A stretch of 64,000 nucleotides of DNA from Nitrobacter sp039808345 (GTDB taxonomy: Bacteria; Pseudomonadota; Alphaproteobacteria; Rhizobiales; Xanthobacteraceae). The notes under the pieces were generated by a model. That model was not told the origin of the DNA and made no database searches. It worked only from the letters and a program-made list of their open reading frames with translations. The first letter of the stretch is position 1, and each line of letters starts with the position of its first letter. The stretch covers positions 1,922,001 through 1,986,000 of the forward strand of contig NZ_CP181167.1 in the NCBI RefSeq assembly GCF_047824785.1, written 5' to 3'. Positions 51,106-59,282 of the stretch are shown piece after piece. The translations under genes and the position numbers were made by a program.

Positions 51106-51408
51106 ATGGCAGATAACGACAGCACCATCGCATGGCATCGGGCCCAGCTGAAAAAACATCGCGAAGCTTTGCGCGAGATGGAGGTTCGCCGTTTCCGTTT
51201 TGGCGAGACCGCGGATCCGCGCGTGCGCGTCGAGACGCTGCGAATGGCGGCCAATCTTCGCCGTAAGATCACGGCCTCCGAGAAGGTCATCGGCGCTTAC
51301 GAAAAACGTACGCGCAGGCCGCGGACCACGGACTTTCGCAGCCTTGCCAACGTTCAGTGGGGCAACTGGAACAGTGCTCCCTGCAATGGCGAGATTGCGC
51401 GGGGCTGA
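51106..51408 (+). CDS. Small basic hypothetical protein
   Basis: 100 residues from ATG 51106 (MADNDSTIAWHRAQLKKHREALREME). A charged helical protein with DPRVRVETLRMAANLRRKITASEKVIGAYEKR. GAGG lies upstream. Not recognised; no membrane segment. Single gene. Confidence 0.5.
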   Translation: MADNDSTIAWHRAQLKKHREALREMEVRRFRFGETADPRVRVETLRMAANLRRKITASEKVIGAYEKRTRRPRTTDFRSLANVQWGNWNSAPCNGEIARG

Positions 51409-51511
51409 ACGGTTAACGTCCGTGGCGGTACGGATGGCTTGTAACGCAGAGCAGCTTTGGCCGGGCCCCCGGCATCGTGCCGGCCGGACTACCCCTGCCC
51501 GAGAACCGGTT

Positions 51512-51557
51512 GCCACTTTGCGCTGGCGCGGCCCTTCGGGTCGGGATCATGCTCTAA
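51512..51557. repeat. Dispersed mosaic repeat fragment, copy K
   Basis: CCACTTTGCGCTGGCGCGGC followed by CCTTCGGGTCGGGATCATGCTCT, matching the internal block of copy B (10606-10648) in the same orientation. It ends 4 nt before the stop of the minus-strand gene at 51561. Confidence 0.8.
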
Positions 51558-51560
51558 GCG

Positions 51561-51818
51561 TCAGCAGCCGCGGCAGATGCTTTTGATCTTGCGCTGGAGA
51601 GCTGCATCGCCCGGGTCAAGGCGATCTCGATCCCTCGCGTCCCTGCTGTCCGGAGGCAGGTCGATCGGGCGCGGTTGACGGTGGCCGATCGGCGCGTCGT
51701 AACGCGAGGACCCATCGATGGACAGACCGGAAGGGCCGTCCTTCGTTCCATACTGCGCAAGCGCAGCGGGCGCACCGATCAGAGCCAGAAAAGAAGCTAT
51801 CGCGATGATCTTGTTCAT
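51561..51818 (-). CDS. Small secreted hypothetical protein
   Basis: 85 residues from ATG 51818 with a signal peptide (KIIAIASFLALIGAPAALAQ). The mature part is hydrophilic (DGPSGLSIDGSSRYDAPIGHRQPRPIDLPPDSRDARDRD) and ends LQRKIKSICRGC with two cysteines. Upstream on the minus strand GGAAC-N16-CATT resembles an EcfG site with one mismatch. Function unknown. Confidence 0.65.
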   Translation of the reverse strand: MNKIIAIASFLALIGAPAALAQYGTKDGPSGLSIDGSSRYDAPIGHRQPRPIDLPPDSRDARDRDRLDPGDAALQRKIKSICRGC

Positions 51819-51918
51819 TTCGCTGTCTCCAACGTTCGGATTGGAACTGTCAAAAATGATCGGAAACTCGCAATGTTCCGCAATTGGCCCGCGGCGTGCC
51901 TCCTTGGATAGATAGTGT

Positions 51919-53019
51919 CTAAGGCTTTGGCGGATAGAGGTGAACGCCACCACAATAGTCGATGATACGATACCGCAAATCCGAACGATGTTCACCTTCC
52001 CCGGGTACTAAATCTGAGCGCGACATATAGTCCGGGCCCACCGGCGACTTGCCATATCCGCCGGGAATATCGAGAACATAATCCGGCTGGCACAGGCCGG
52101 ACACACGGCCGCGCAGCGCGCGCATCAGGGCCTGACCCTGTTCCAGCGTGGTCCGCAGATGCGCCGTTCCCGGCGCGAGATCGCCGTGATGCAGATAGTA
52201 GGGCTTGATGCGGCATTCGACGAAAGCGCGCATCAGGGCCTCCAGCGTCGCCGCGTCATCGTTGACGCCGCGCAGCAGCACCGACTGGCTGACCATGGGA
52301 ATGCCGGCATCGATGATGCGCGCGCAGGCCGCTCGCGCCGCCGCGGTCAGTTCGCGCGGGTGATTGGCGTGCAGCGCCAGCCATGTCGTGGCTCCGTCCA
52401 TTCGGAGGGCCGCCACCATCTCGTCAGCGACGCGGGCGGGATCGGCAACCGGAACGCGCGTATGGATGCGGACGATCCTGACGTGATCGATCGCGGCAAG
52501 GTCGGCCATGATTTCGGCCAGCCGCCGCGGCGACAGCATCAAGGGATCGCCGCCGGTCAGGATCACCTCCCAGACCTCCGGATGCGAGCGGATGTAGTCG
52601 AGCGCGGCCGCCGTTGCGGATTTCGACAGCGCGGTTTCCTTGGCGGGCCCCACCATTTCGCGGCGGAAGCAGAAGCGGCAGTAGACAGCGCAGACGTGAA
52701 CGAGCTTGAGCAGCACCCGGTCGGGATAACGATGGACAATGCCGTCCACCGGAGAACGCGCGTGATCGCCGATCGGGTCGGCGCGTTCGCAGGCTTGCGC
52801 CGCCAGTTCATCGGCGCTCGGGAGATACTGCCGCGCGATCGGATCATCAGGATCGGCCGGATCGATCAGGTTCGCCACCTCCGGCGTGACCGCGATCGCA
52901 TAGCGCGCGGCGACCCTTTCGAGATCGGCCAGAGCCGCTGCCGGCGCGAGACCGTGAGCGATCAAGTCTTCGGGGCGCCGCAATGTCGAGGCGATACCTT
53001 TATTGATCCGCGCGCTCAT
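51919..53019 (-). CDS. epmB: EF-P (R)-beta-lysine synthesis: lysine 2,3-aminomutase-like radical SAM enzyme
   Basis: EpmB isomerises L-alpha-lysine to (R)-beta-lysine for elongation factor P modification. 366 residues from ATG 53019. The radical SAM cluster motif is CAVYCRFC (Cys110, 114, 117); ILTGGDPLMLSPRRLAEIM and HANHPRELT are family segments. The start overlaps the epmA stop (ATGA). Co-location with epmA and efp makes the EF-P role more likely than catabolic lysine aminomutase. Confidence 0.92.
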   Translation of the reverse strand: MSARINKGIASTLRRPEDLIAHGLAPAAALADLERVAARYAIAVTPEVANLIDPADPDDPIARQYLPSADELAAQACERADPIGDHARSPVDGIVHRYPDRVLLKLVHVCAVYCRFCFRREMVGPAKETALSKSATAAALDYIRSHPEVWEVILTGGDPLMLSPRRLAEIMADLAAIDHVRIVRIHTRVPVADPARVADEMVAALRMDGATTWLALHANHPRELTAAARAACARIIDAGIPMVSQSVLLRGVNDDAATLEALMRAFVECRIKPYYLHHGDLAPGTAHLRTTLEQGQALMRALRGRVSGLCQPDYVLDIPGGYGKSPVGPDYMSRSDLVPGEGEHRSDLRYRIIDYCGGVHLYPPKP

Positions 53020-54059
53020 GCATCCTCCGCCGGCGGCGTCCACACCACCTGATCGATTCTCGACGCTCCGCTCGCCAGCATCACCAGCCGATCCAGGCCC
53101 AGCGCCACCCCGCCCGCTTCCGGCATCCGGGCGACGGCCGCCAGAAAATCCTCGTCCAGCGGATAGCGTTCGCCGTAGCGGCTTTGCTTTTCGTCCATCG
53201 CTTGCGCGAAACGGATGCGCTGTTCGGCGGCGTCGGTCAATTCACCGAACCCGTTCGCAAGCTCGACGCCGCAGGCATAGATCTCGAAACGCTCGGCGAC
53301 GCGGCTGTCAGCCGGGCTGATGCGCGCCAGCGCGGCTTCGGGCGCGGGATAGTCGGATAGCACCGTCAACCGGTCCTGCCCGAGACGCGGCTCGATATGC
53401 TCGACCAGCACCTTGCTGAAGATATCCGACCAGTTGTCGTCGTCCGTGATCCGCACCCGCTCCCGCGCGGCTTCCGCCAGCGCGGCGCGATCGCCCTCGC
53501 GGCCGGCCACCGTATTCAGCAGATCGATTCCGGCGAAGCGGTCGAACGCGGCGGCAACCGTCAGTCGTTCCGGCTCGATGAACGGATCGGCCTGCCTGCC
53601 GCGAAACGAAAATCCGGGGATGCCGGTCGCTCGCGCCGCAGTGGCGATCACGGCGATACAGTCGGCCATGACCGCGTCATAGGAACCGCCCGCGCGATAC
53701 CATTCCAGCATCGTGAATTCCGGCAGGTGCAGTACGCCGCGCTCGCGGTCCCGAAACACCCGCGCGAACTCCACGATCTTCCGCTCGCCGGCCGCCAGCA
53801 GCTTCTTGCAGGCGAATTCCGGGGAGGTGCGCAGGTAGCGCGTGAGGTGATCGCCAGCCGCCGTCGTCAGCGCCGTGCGCGGCGCATGAAGATGGGTTTC
53901 GTTGCCCGGCGACACCTGCAGAACACCGGTTTCGACCTCGACGAACCCCTGCGCGTCGAACCATGCCCGTAGAGCCCTGGTCACGGCGCTGCGTGCCTTC
54001 AGGAACGGCTTCCGGTCCGCGTGTCTCGCCTGATCCCACCAGGGGGAAATCCTCTCCAT
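53016..54059 (-). CDS. epmA: EF-P--(R)-beta-lysine ligase
   Basis: A class II lysyl-tRNA-synthetase-like enzyme without an anticodon-binding domain (347 residues). It attaches (R)-beta-lysine to a conserved EF-P lysine. Motif 2 region FRDRERGVLHLPEFTMLEWYRAGGSYDAVM; motif 3 GGVALGLDRLVMLASG. It forms a coupled pair with epmB and is divergent from efp, so the modifying enzymes and their target share one intergenic region (54060-54203). Confidence 0.94.
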   Translation of the reverse strand: MERISPWWDQARHADRKPFLKARSAVTRALRAWFDAQGFVEVETGVLQVSPGNETHLHAPRTALTTAAGDHLTRYLRTSPEFACKKLLAAGERKIVEFARVFRDRERGVLHLPEFTMLEWYRAGGSYDAVMADCIAVIATAARATGIPGFSFRGRQADPFIEPERLTVAAAFDRFAGIDLLNTVAGREGDRAALAEAARERVRITDDDNWSDIFSKVLVEHIEPRLGQDRLTVLSDYPAPEAALARISPADSRVAERFEIYACGVELANGFGELTDAAEQRIRFAQAMDEKQSRYGERYPLDEDFLAAVARMPEAGGVALGLDRLVMLASGASRIDQVVWTPPAEDA

Positions 54060-54203
54060 CCATCCTCAGCAATCGACCGGAATCGGCCGCAAACCACTGG
54101 CGCCGACGGGCCAAATCAGTATGTTGCGGCCCGAAACCGCTTTAAAGGCCGCGGGACGTTCCGTCCGGGCCGGCCTTAAGCCAGAACCTTAGGAAATCCA
54201 GCC

Positions 54204-54770
54204 TTGAGAGTCATCGCCAGTTCTATTCGCAAGGGCAACGTCATCGAGCAAGACGGCAAGCTCTACGTGGTCCTCACCGCGGAGAACATCCACCCCGGCA
54301 AGGGAACCCCGGTCAGCCAGATCGAGATGCGGCGGATCAGCGACGGCGTGAAGATTTCCGAGCGCTACAAGACCACCGACCAGGTCGAGCGCGCCACCAT
54401 CGAGGATCACAACTTCACCTTCCTTTATGAAGACGGCGACGGCTTCCACTTCATGAATGCCGAGACCTACGATCAGGTTCAGGTACCCAAGGATATCGTC
54501 GGCAGCGCCGCGCCGTACCTGCAGGAAAACATGGTGGTGAAACTGTCCCTGCACGACATGGTGCCGGTGGCGATCACGCTGCCGCAGCGCGTGACGCTGG
54601 AGGTCGTCGATACCGAACCTGTCACCAAGGGACAGACCGCGTCCTCCTCCTACAAGCCCGCCACGTTGTCGAACGGGGTCCGCACCGGCGTGCCGCCGCA
54701 TATCAGCGTCGGCACGCGCGTCGTGGTCATGACCGAGGACGGCTCCTACGTCGAGCGCGCCAAGGACTGA
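54204..54770 (+). CDS. efp: Elongation factor P (TTG start)
   Basis: EF-P relieves ribosome stalling at polyproline. 188 residues in the three-domain layout. The exposed loop ENIHPGKGTPVSQ presents Lys33, the residue modified by EpmA/EpmB. C-terminal segments TASSSYKPATLSNG and VPPHISVGTRVVVMTEDGSYVERAKD match the family. The only start consistent with the family N-terminus (RVIASSIRKGNVIE) is TTG at 54204, with AGGA about 9 nt upstream. No ATG lies nearby in frame. Confidence 0.97.
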   Translation: MRVIASSIRKGNVIEQDGKLYVVLTAENIHPGKGTPVSQIEMRRISDGVKISERYKTTDQVERATIEDHNFTFLYEDGDGFHFMNAETYDQVQVPKDIVGSAAPYLQENMVVKLSLHDMVPVAITLPQRVTLEVVDTEPVTKGQTASSSYKPATLSNGVRTGVPPHISVGTRVVVMTEDGSYVERAKD

Positions 54771-54839
54771 GGAGCGTCCAGGTTCCCGCGGCGCAATGAA
54801 GCTTTGCTGCGGAGGGCGCCCCTCCGTTATGCTCGCTGC

Positions 54840-56060
54840 ATGACAGTCCTCGATTCTCACATCCGGCTCAGCCGGCGCGGCGCGCTGCGATGTCTCGGCG
54901 CGGTGGCGGCGCTTGCGCCCTTCCCCCTTGCCGCCATGCCTCAGGGGTTCGAGCAGTGGCGCGACGGCTTCCGCGCCCGCGCGCTGGCCAAGGGCGTTTC
55001 AAGCGCGACCTGGAGCCGCTGCATGGGCCGGATCGAACCGGACATGAGCGTCTTCAACAAGATGCGCAAGCAGCCGGAGTTTCACGAAAAGATCTGGCAG
55101 TACATCAACCGTCGCGTCTCGGATTGGCGGATCATCGCCGGCAAGGAGGCCCTGCGGAGGAACGAAGCGCTGTTCGCGCGGATCGAGCGCGATTTCGGCG
55201 TCGAGCGCGGCACGCTGCTCGCGCTGTGGGGCGTCGAGACCGCCTTCGGCGATCCGCTGGTGCAGAAGAACCACATGCGTCCGGTGTTTCCTTCGCTGGC
55301 GGCGCTGGCCTGGAACGAGCCGCGGCGGCGCGCCTACTGGGAAACCGAGCTCATCAATGCATTGCGCATCGTGGACAAGGGCTGGAGCACGCCGGAGGAG
55401 ATGCGCGGCTCGTGGGCCGGCGCGATGGGACACAGCCAGTGGATGCCGGAAGTCTGGCTCAACGTCGGCATCGACTATGACCGCGACGGCCGGGTCTCGC
55501 CGTTCGGAAAACCCGACGATGCGCTGGGCTCGACCGCGCGCTACCTGATCAAGCGCGGCAAGTACCATCGCGGCGAGCATTGGGGATATGAAGTGCGCGC
55601 GCCCGGCGGCGCGAGCGGCAGCCGCAGCTACGCGGCCTGGGCGGCGGCCGGCGTGCAGCGCGCCGACGGCAAGGCGTTTCCGCAGCCGAATGCTTCGGCC
55701 AAGCTCTGGATCCCGGAACCGGGCGGCCCGGCGTTCCTGCTGGGACCGAATTTCTATGCCGTGCGCAGCTACAATCCGTCCATGAACTACGCTCTTTCGA
55801 TCTGTCATCTCGGCGACCGCATCCTCGGCGCGCCGCCCTTCATCCAGCCCTTCCCCGGATCAGAACGCGCGCTCACGCTCGCCGAAGTGCAGGAGGTGCA
55901 GACGCGCCTGACCAAAGCCGGCTTCGACACCGGCGGCACCGATGGTCGCGTCGGCAACGACACCATGAAGGCGGTGAAGGATTTCCAGGCTCGCGCCGGA
56001 TTGCCGCCGGACGGCTATGCGGGCTTGAAGGTGCTAGCGAAGCTGAGGCAGGGATTTTAG
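54840..56060 (+). CDS. Lytic murein transglycosylase (MltB-like) with peptidoglycan-binding domain
   Basis: Cleaves peptidoglycan glycan strands to 1,6-anhydro ends in the periplasm. From ATG 54840, 406 residues. The N-terminus (RLSRRGALRCLGAVAALAPFPLAAMP) is signal-like with paired arginines, so Tat export is possible. SLT-2 domain: LALWGVETAFGDP with catalytic Glu133 and GSWAGAMGHSQWMPEVW. The C-terminal peptidoglycan-binding domain (about 345-403) has VQTRLTKAGFDTGGTDGRVGNDTMKAVKDFQ. Its TAG stop is the first triplet of a dispersed repeat. Confidence 0.92.
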   Translation: MTVLDSHIRLSRRGALRCLGAVAALAPFPLAAMPQGFEQWRDGFRARALAKGVSSATWSRCMGRIEPDMSVFNKMRKQPEFHEKIWQYINRRVSDWRIIAGKEALRRNEALFARIERDFGVERGTLLALWGVETAFGDPLVQKNHMRPVFPSLAALAWNEPRRRAYWETELINALRIVDKGWSTPEEMRGSWAGAMGHSQWMPEVWLNVGIDYDRDGRVSPFGKPDDALGSTARYLIKRGKYHRGEHWGYEVRAPGGASGSRSYAAWAAAGVQRADGKAFPQPNASAKLWIPEPGGPAFLLGPNFYAVRSYNPSMNYALSICHLGDRILGAPPFIQPFPGSERALTLAEVQEVQTRLTKAGFDTGGTDGRVGNDTMKAVKDFQARAGLPPDGYAGLKVLAKLRQGF

Positions 56061-56110
56061 AGCATCGGACCCGAAAGTGGGAACCGGTTTCGGGATAAAC
56101 CCGATGCTCA
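56058..56110. repeat. Dispersed repeat, variant copy L1, supplying a stop codon
   Basis: TAGAGCATCGGACCCGAAAG...GGTTTCGGGATAAACCCGATGCTC, an imperfect palindrome with the same TAGAGC/GCTC ends but a different centre. The leading TAG ends the transglycosylase gene. Confidence 0.75.
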
Positions 56111-56159
56111 ATCAATTAACTGGAGCGGCGGCGCTGCTTCCATTTGACCGGCCGCCGCT

Positions 56160-56266
56160 CTAGAGCATTTTCCGGCGAAGTGGATACCGGTTCGCCGCAA
56201 GAAAATGCGACCAGACAATAATTTCTAGAGCATGGTCCGATTCAACTTGAACGGATCATGCTCTAG
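56160..56266. repeat. Dispersed repeat, copy L2, inverted twin of 30675-30781
   Basis: CTAGAGCATTTTCCGGCGAAG...CGGATCATGCTCTAG, 107 bp. Its reverse complement matches 30675-30781 at 106 of 107 positions by eye. It contains two back-to-back TAGAGC...GCTCTAG units. Confidence 0.93.
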
Positions 56267-56306
56267 TCGGATCAGACCGGTAACGGCTATCTGTTCGTGT
56301 ATCCCT

Positions 56307-58148
56307 TTAACGAATTGTCTTCGGTCCCGGATCGGGCGCCGCGACATCCACCACGCGCAATTGCACGCGCTCCGCGCCCTGCCAGCGGTCTACGGTGAGC
56401 GATCCCGCCACATGCAACGGCTGGCCCCGCATCTGGGCCAGAGCGTTGCCCAGCGGTTGACCGACCGCGCGAAACGCGATGCCGTTTATGATTGCGCCGT
56501 CACCGGACCTGAACCGTAACCGAAGGTGCGCCTGCCCGATCTCGTCGGCATGGATCAACTGGTGCGACGGCAACGCCACCACCGGCTCGGGGTTGCCAGC
56601 GCCGAACGGTCCCGCGCGATTGAGCGTCGCCACGAATTCGGGCGTCGCCGCCCGCGCGCTGACCGCGCCGTCGATGAAAAGCTCGCGGACATGGCGCGAC
56701 CGCGCGACATCTGCGGCGAGCGCCGTTTCCATATAGGCGCGGAATTCCGCAAGCTGCTCTTTCCGCAACGTCACGCCGGCCGCCATGGCATGGCCGCCGC
56801 CTTTGAGCAGTACGCCGTCCGTTACGGCCCGCCGCACCGCCTTGCCGAGATCGACGCCGCCGATGGAACGCCCCGAGCCGGTGCCGATGCCGCCGGGCTC
56901 CAGCGCGACGACGAAAGCGGGCCGCGCGAATTTGTCCTTCAGCCGCGACGCAACCAGGCCGACCACGCCGGGATGCCATCCCTCGGAGGCGGTGACGATG
57001 ACGGCCCCCTTGTCCTCGAGACCGAGCGAGGCCAGCGCCTCGGCTTCGGCCTGCGCTTCGGCCGTCTGTTCGATCACGCGGCGCTCGGCATTGAGGCGAT
57101 CGAGTTCGGCGGCGATCCGCGCTGCTTCGGACACATCGCCTTCGAGCAGCAGCCGCACGCCAAGGTCAGCGCGCCCGATGCGGCCCCCGGCGTTGATGCG
57201 CGGCCCCAGCATGAATCCAAGATGCCAGGCTTCCGGCGGGCCGCTCAGCCGCGCCACATCCATCAGCGCGGTGTGGCCGACATGATCGCGGCGGCGCAGC
57301 GCGATCAATCCCTTCGCGACGAAGGCGCGGTTGAGACCGGTCAGCGGCGCGACGTCGGCGACCGTTCCGAGCGCGACGTGATGCAGCATGTCCAGGAGAT
57401 TCGGTTCCGGCCGCTCGCTGCTCCAGAAGCCGCGCCGGCGCAGTTCGCGGTTCAGCGCGACCAGCGTGACAAAAACCAGACCGACGGCTGCGAGATGGCC
57501 GAGGCCGGAAAGATCGTCGGGGCGGTTCGGATTCACCAGCGCCTCGACCTCGGGCAGGTCGTCGCCGCATTGGTGATGGTCGATCACGATAACCGACATG
57601 CCCCGCTGCCTTGCGACCGCCAGCGGCTCGATGCTTGTCGTGCCGCAGTCCACCGTCACCAGCAACGTCGCGCCCCTGCCCGCGAGTGCGTTGACCGCAT
57701 CGACGTTCGGACCATAGCCTTCGAAAATGCGGTCGGGGATATGGATCAGCGGATCAAGGCCGCAATGCCGCAGATGCCAGGCGAGCAACGCCGCGGAGGT
57801 CGCGCCGTCAACGTCATAATCACCGAAGATCGCGACGGTCTCGCCGCGCATCGCGGCATCCGCGAGCCGCCGCGCGGCGGTCTCCATCTGCGTCACGGTG
57901 AAAGGATCGGGCATCAGCCGGCGGATGGTGGGATCGAGAAAATCCGCGACCGCATCGATGTCGACGCCGCGTCCGGCGATCACCCGCGCCAGCATCTCCG
58001 GCAACTGATGCCGCTGCGCGATCGCCAGCGCGCGCGCCGCGCCTCGCGGATCGAGGCGATCGCGCCACAGGCGGCCCGTCGCTGAATGCGACACGCCGAG
58101 AAAGGCGTCGGGCGCTTCGACAGGCAATGCGGAGGCTGGCAGGGTCAT
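56307..58148 (-). CDS. recJ: Single-stranded-DNA-specific exonuclease RecJ
   Basis: A 5'-3' exonuclease in recombination and mismatch repair. 613 residues from ATG 58148. DHH-family motifs: IFGDYDVDGATSAALL (motif I), TVDCGTT, VIDHHQCGDDLPEV (DHH, motif III), then the DHHA1 region (AVIVTASEGWHPGVVGLVASRLKDKF, GGGHAMAAGVTL). A longer frame to 58493 runs antisense-like into glpX and is not family sequence. The gene follows glpX by about 50 nt. Confidence 0.96.
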   Translation of the reverse strand: MTLPASALPVEAPDAFLGVSHSATGRLWRDRLDPRGAARALAIAQRHQLPEMLARVIAGRGVDIDAVADFLDPTIRRLMPDPFTVTQMETAARRLADAAMRGETVAIFGDYDVDGATSAALLAWHLRHCGLDPLIHIPDRIFEGYGPNVDAVNALAGRGATLLVTVDCGTTSIEPLAVARQRGMSVIVIDHHQCGDDLPEVEALVNPNRPDDLSGLGHLAAVGLVFVTLVALNRELRRRGFWSSERPEPNLLDMLHHVALGTVADVAPLTGLNRAFVAKGLIALRRRDHVGHTALMDVARLSGPPEAWHLGFMLGPRINAGGRIGRADLGVRLLLEGDVSEAARIAAELDRLNAERRVIEQTAEAQAEAEALASLGLEDKGAVIVTASEGWHPGVVGLVASRLKDKFARPAFVVALEPGGIGTGSGRSIGGVDLGKAVRRAVTDGVLLKGGGHAMAAGVTLRKEQLAEFRAYMETALAADVARSRHVRELFIDGAVSARAATPEFVATLNRAGPFGAGNPEPVVALPSHQLIHADEIGQAHLRLRFRSGDGAIINGIAFRAVGQPLGNALAQMRGQPLHVAGSLTVDRWQGAERVQLRVVDVAAPDPGPKTIR

Positions 58149-58198
58149 GATGTCGTCCGTGCCTTGCGATGTCGGCCGGAGCGACGCCGCGTGCTTTC

Positions 58199-59194
58199 TC
58201 AATTCTGGTCGAACCGGTCCGTCCTGCGATGCTCGGCCTTGATGCGGCGCACGGTGCCGGACGCGGAGCGCATCACGACCGTATCGGTCTCGATCACATT
58301 CTTGCGGAACCGGACGCCGGATAAAAGCGAGCCTGATGTCACGCCAGTGGCGGCGAACAGGCAGTCGCCCTTCACCATGTCGTCGATCTCGTATTTCTTT
58401 CTGGGATCCTCGATCCCCATTTGCAGCGTCCGCTCGCGCAGCGCCTCGCTGTCGATGATGAGGCGGGTCTGCATCTGGCCGCCGATGCAGCACAGCGCCG
58501 CCGCCGACAGCACGCCCTCGGGAGCGCCGCCGCTGCCGAGATAGATGTCAATTCCCGTTCGCCGCTCAGCGGTGTGGATGACGCCGGCGACGTCGCCGTC
58601 GCTGATAAGGCTCACCGCGGTGCCGAGCTTGCGGAGCGCGGCGATCTTGGCCGCATGGCGTGGCCGGTCGAGCAGAATGGCGGTGATCTCGGTCGGCTTG
58701 ACCCCCTTGGCCCTGGCCAGGTTGATGATGTTCTCTTCCACCGGCGCGTCGAGATCCACCGTGCCTTTCGGATAGCCGGGTCCGATCGCGATCTTGTCCA
58801 TGTAGCAGTCCGGCGCGTGAAGCAGCGTGCCGGCCTGGGCTATCGCAATGGTGGCGATCGCGCCCGGCATGTTCTTCGCGCACAGCACCGTCCCTTCAAG
58901 CGGATCGACAGCGATATCCACCCGCGGGCCGCACGCGTTGCCGACCTTCTCGCCGATGAACAGCATCGGCGCTTCGTCGATCTCGCCCTCACCGATCACG
59001 ACCGTGCCGTCGATCGGCAAATTGTTGAGTTCGCGCCGCATCGCATCGACCGCGGCCTGATCCGATGCCTTTTCCATGCCGCGGCCGCGCAGCCGCGCCG
59101 CCGACACCGCCGCCCGCTCCGTCACCCGCACGACTTCGAGCGTCAGGATACGCTCCAGCACCTGCTGCGACGGAACGGAATTCTGTGTCGGCAT
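58199..59194 (-). CDS. glpX: Class II fructose-1,6-bisphosphatase
   Basis: Removes the 1-phosphate of fructose-1,6-bisphosphate in gluconeogenesis or the Calvin cycle (often also sedoheptulose bisphosphate). 331 residues. Metal-site motifs: GEIDEAPML (GEGEIDEAP), IAVDPLEGT and ISDGDVAGVI; also GSGGAPEGVLSAAALCCIGG. It lies downstream of hom on the minus strand, a linkage found in Rhizobiales as I recall. Confidence 0.95.
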   Translation of the reverse strand: MPTQNSVPSQQVLERILTLEVVRVTERAAVSAARLRGRGMEKASDQAAVDAMRRELNNLPIDGTVVIGEGEIDEAPMLFIGEKVGNACGPRVDIAVDPLEGTVLCAKNMPGAIATIAIAQAGTLLHAPDCYMDKIAIGPGYPKGTVDLDAPVEENIINLARAKGVKPTEITAILLDRPRHAAKIAALRKLGTAVSLISDGDVAGVIHTAERRTGIDIYLGSGGAPEGVLSAAALCCIGGQMQTRLIIDSEALRERTLQMGIEDPRKKYEIDDMVKGDCLFAATGVTSGSLLSGVRFRKNVIETDTVVMRSASGTVRRIKAEHRRTDRFDQN

Positions 59195-59231
59195 CGTTTC
59201 AACTCCTTCGGACAGCGCGGAGGCTTACTGC

Positions 59232-59260
59232 GTTATCCACTTCGCTCGAAACGCTATAAG
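59232..59260. repeat. Dispersed repeat fragment, copy M
   Basis: GTTATCCACTTCGCTCGAAACGCTATAAG, a half copy of the family between hom and glpX. It is written here in two parts in the genome text: TATCCACTTCGCTCGAA and ACGCTATA. Confidence 0.6.
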
Positions 59261-59282
59261 TGCGGTTACACGCAATCCTTGT

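Noticed and set aside
10521..56266. CRISPR array among the many short repeats
   Set aside because: Copies are scattered singly between genes, kilobases apart, in both orientations and of mixed length; there is no regular repeat-spacer pattern and no cas gene.
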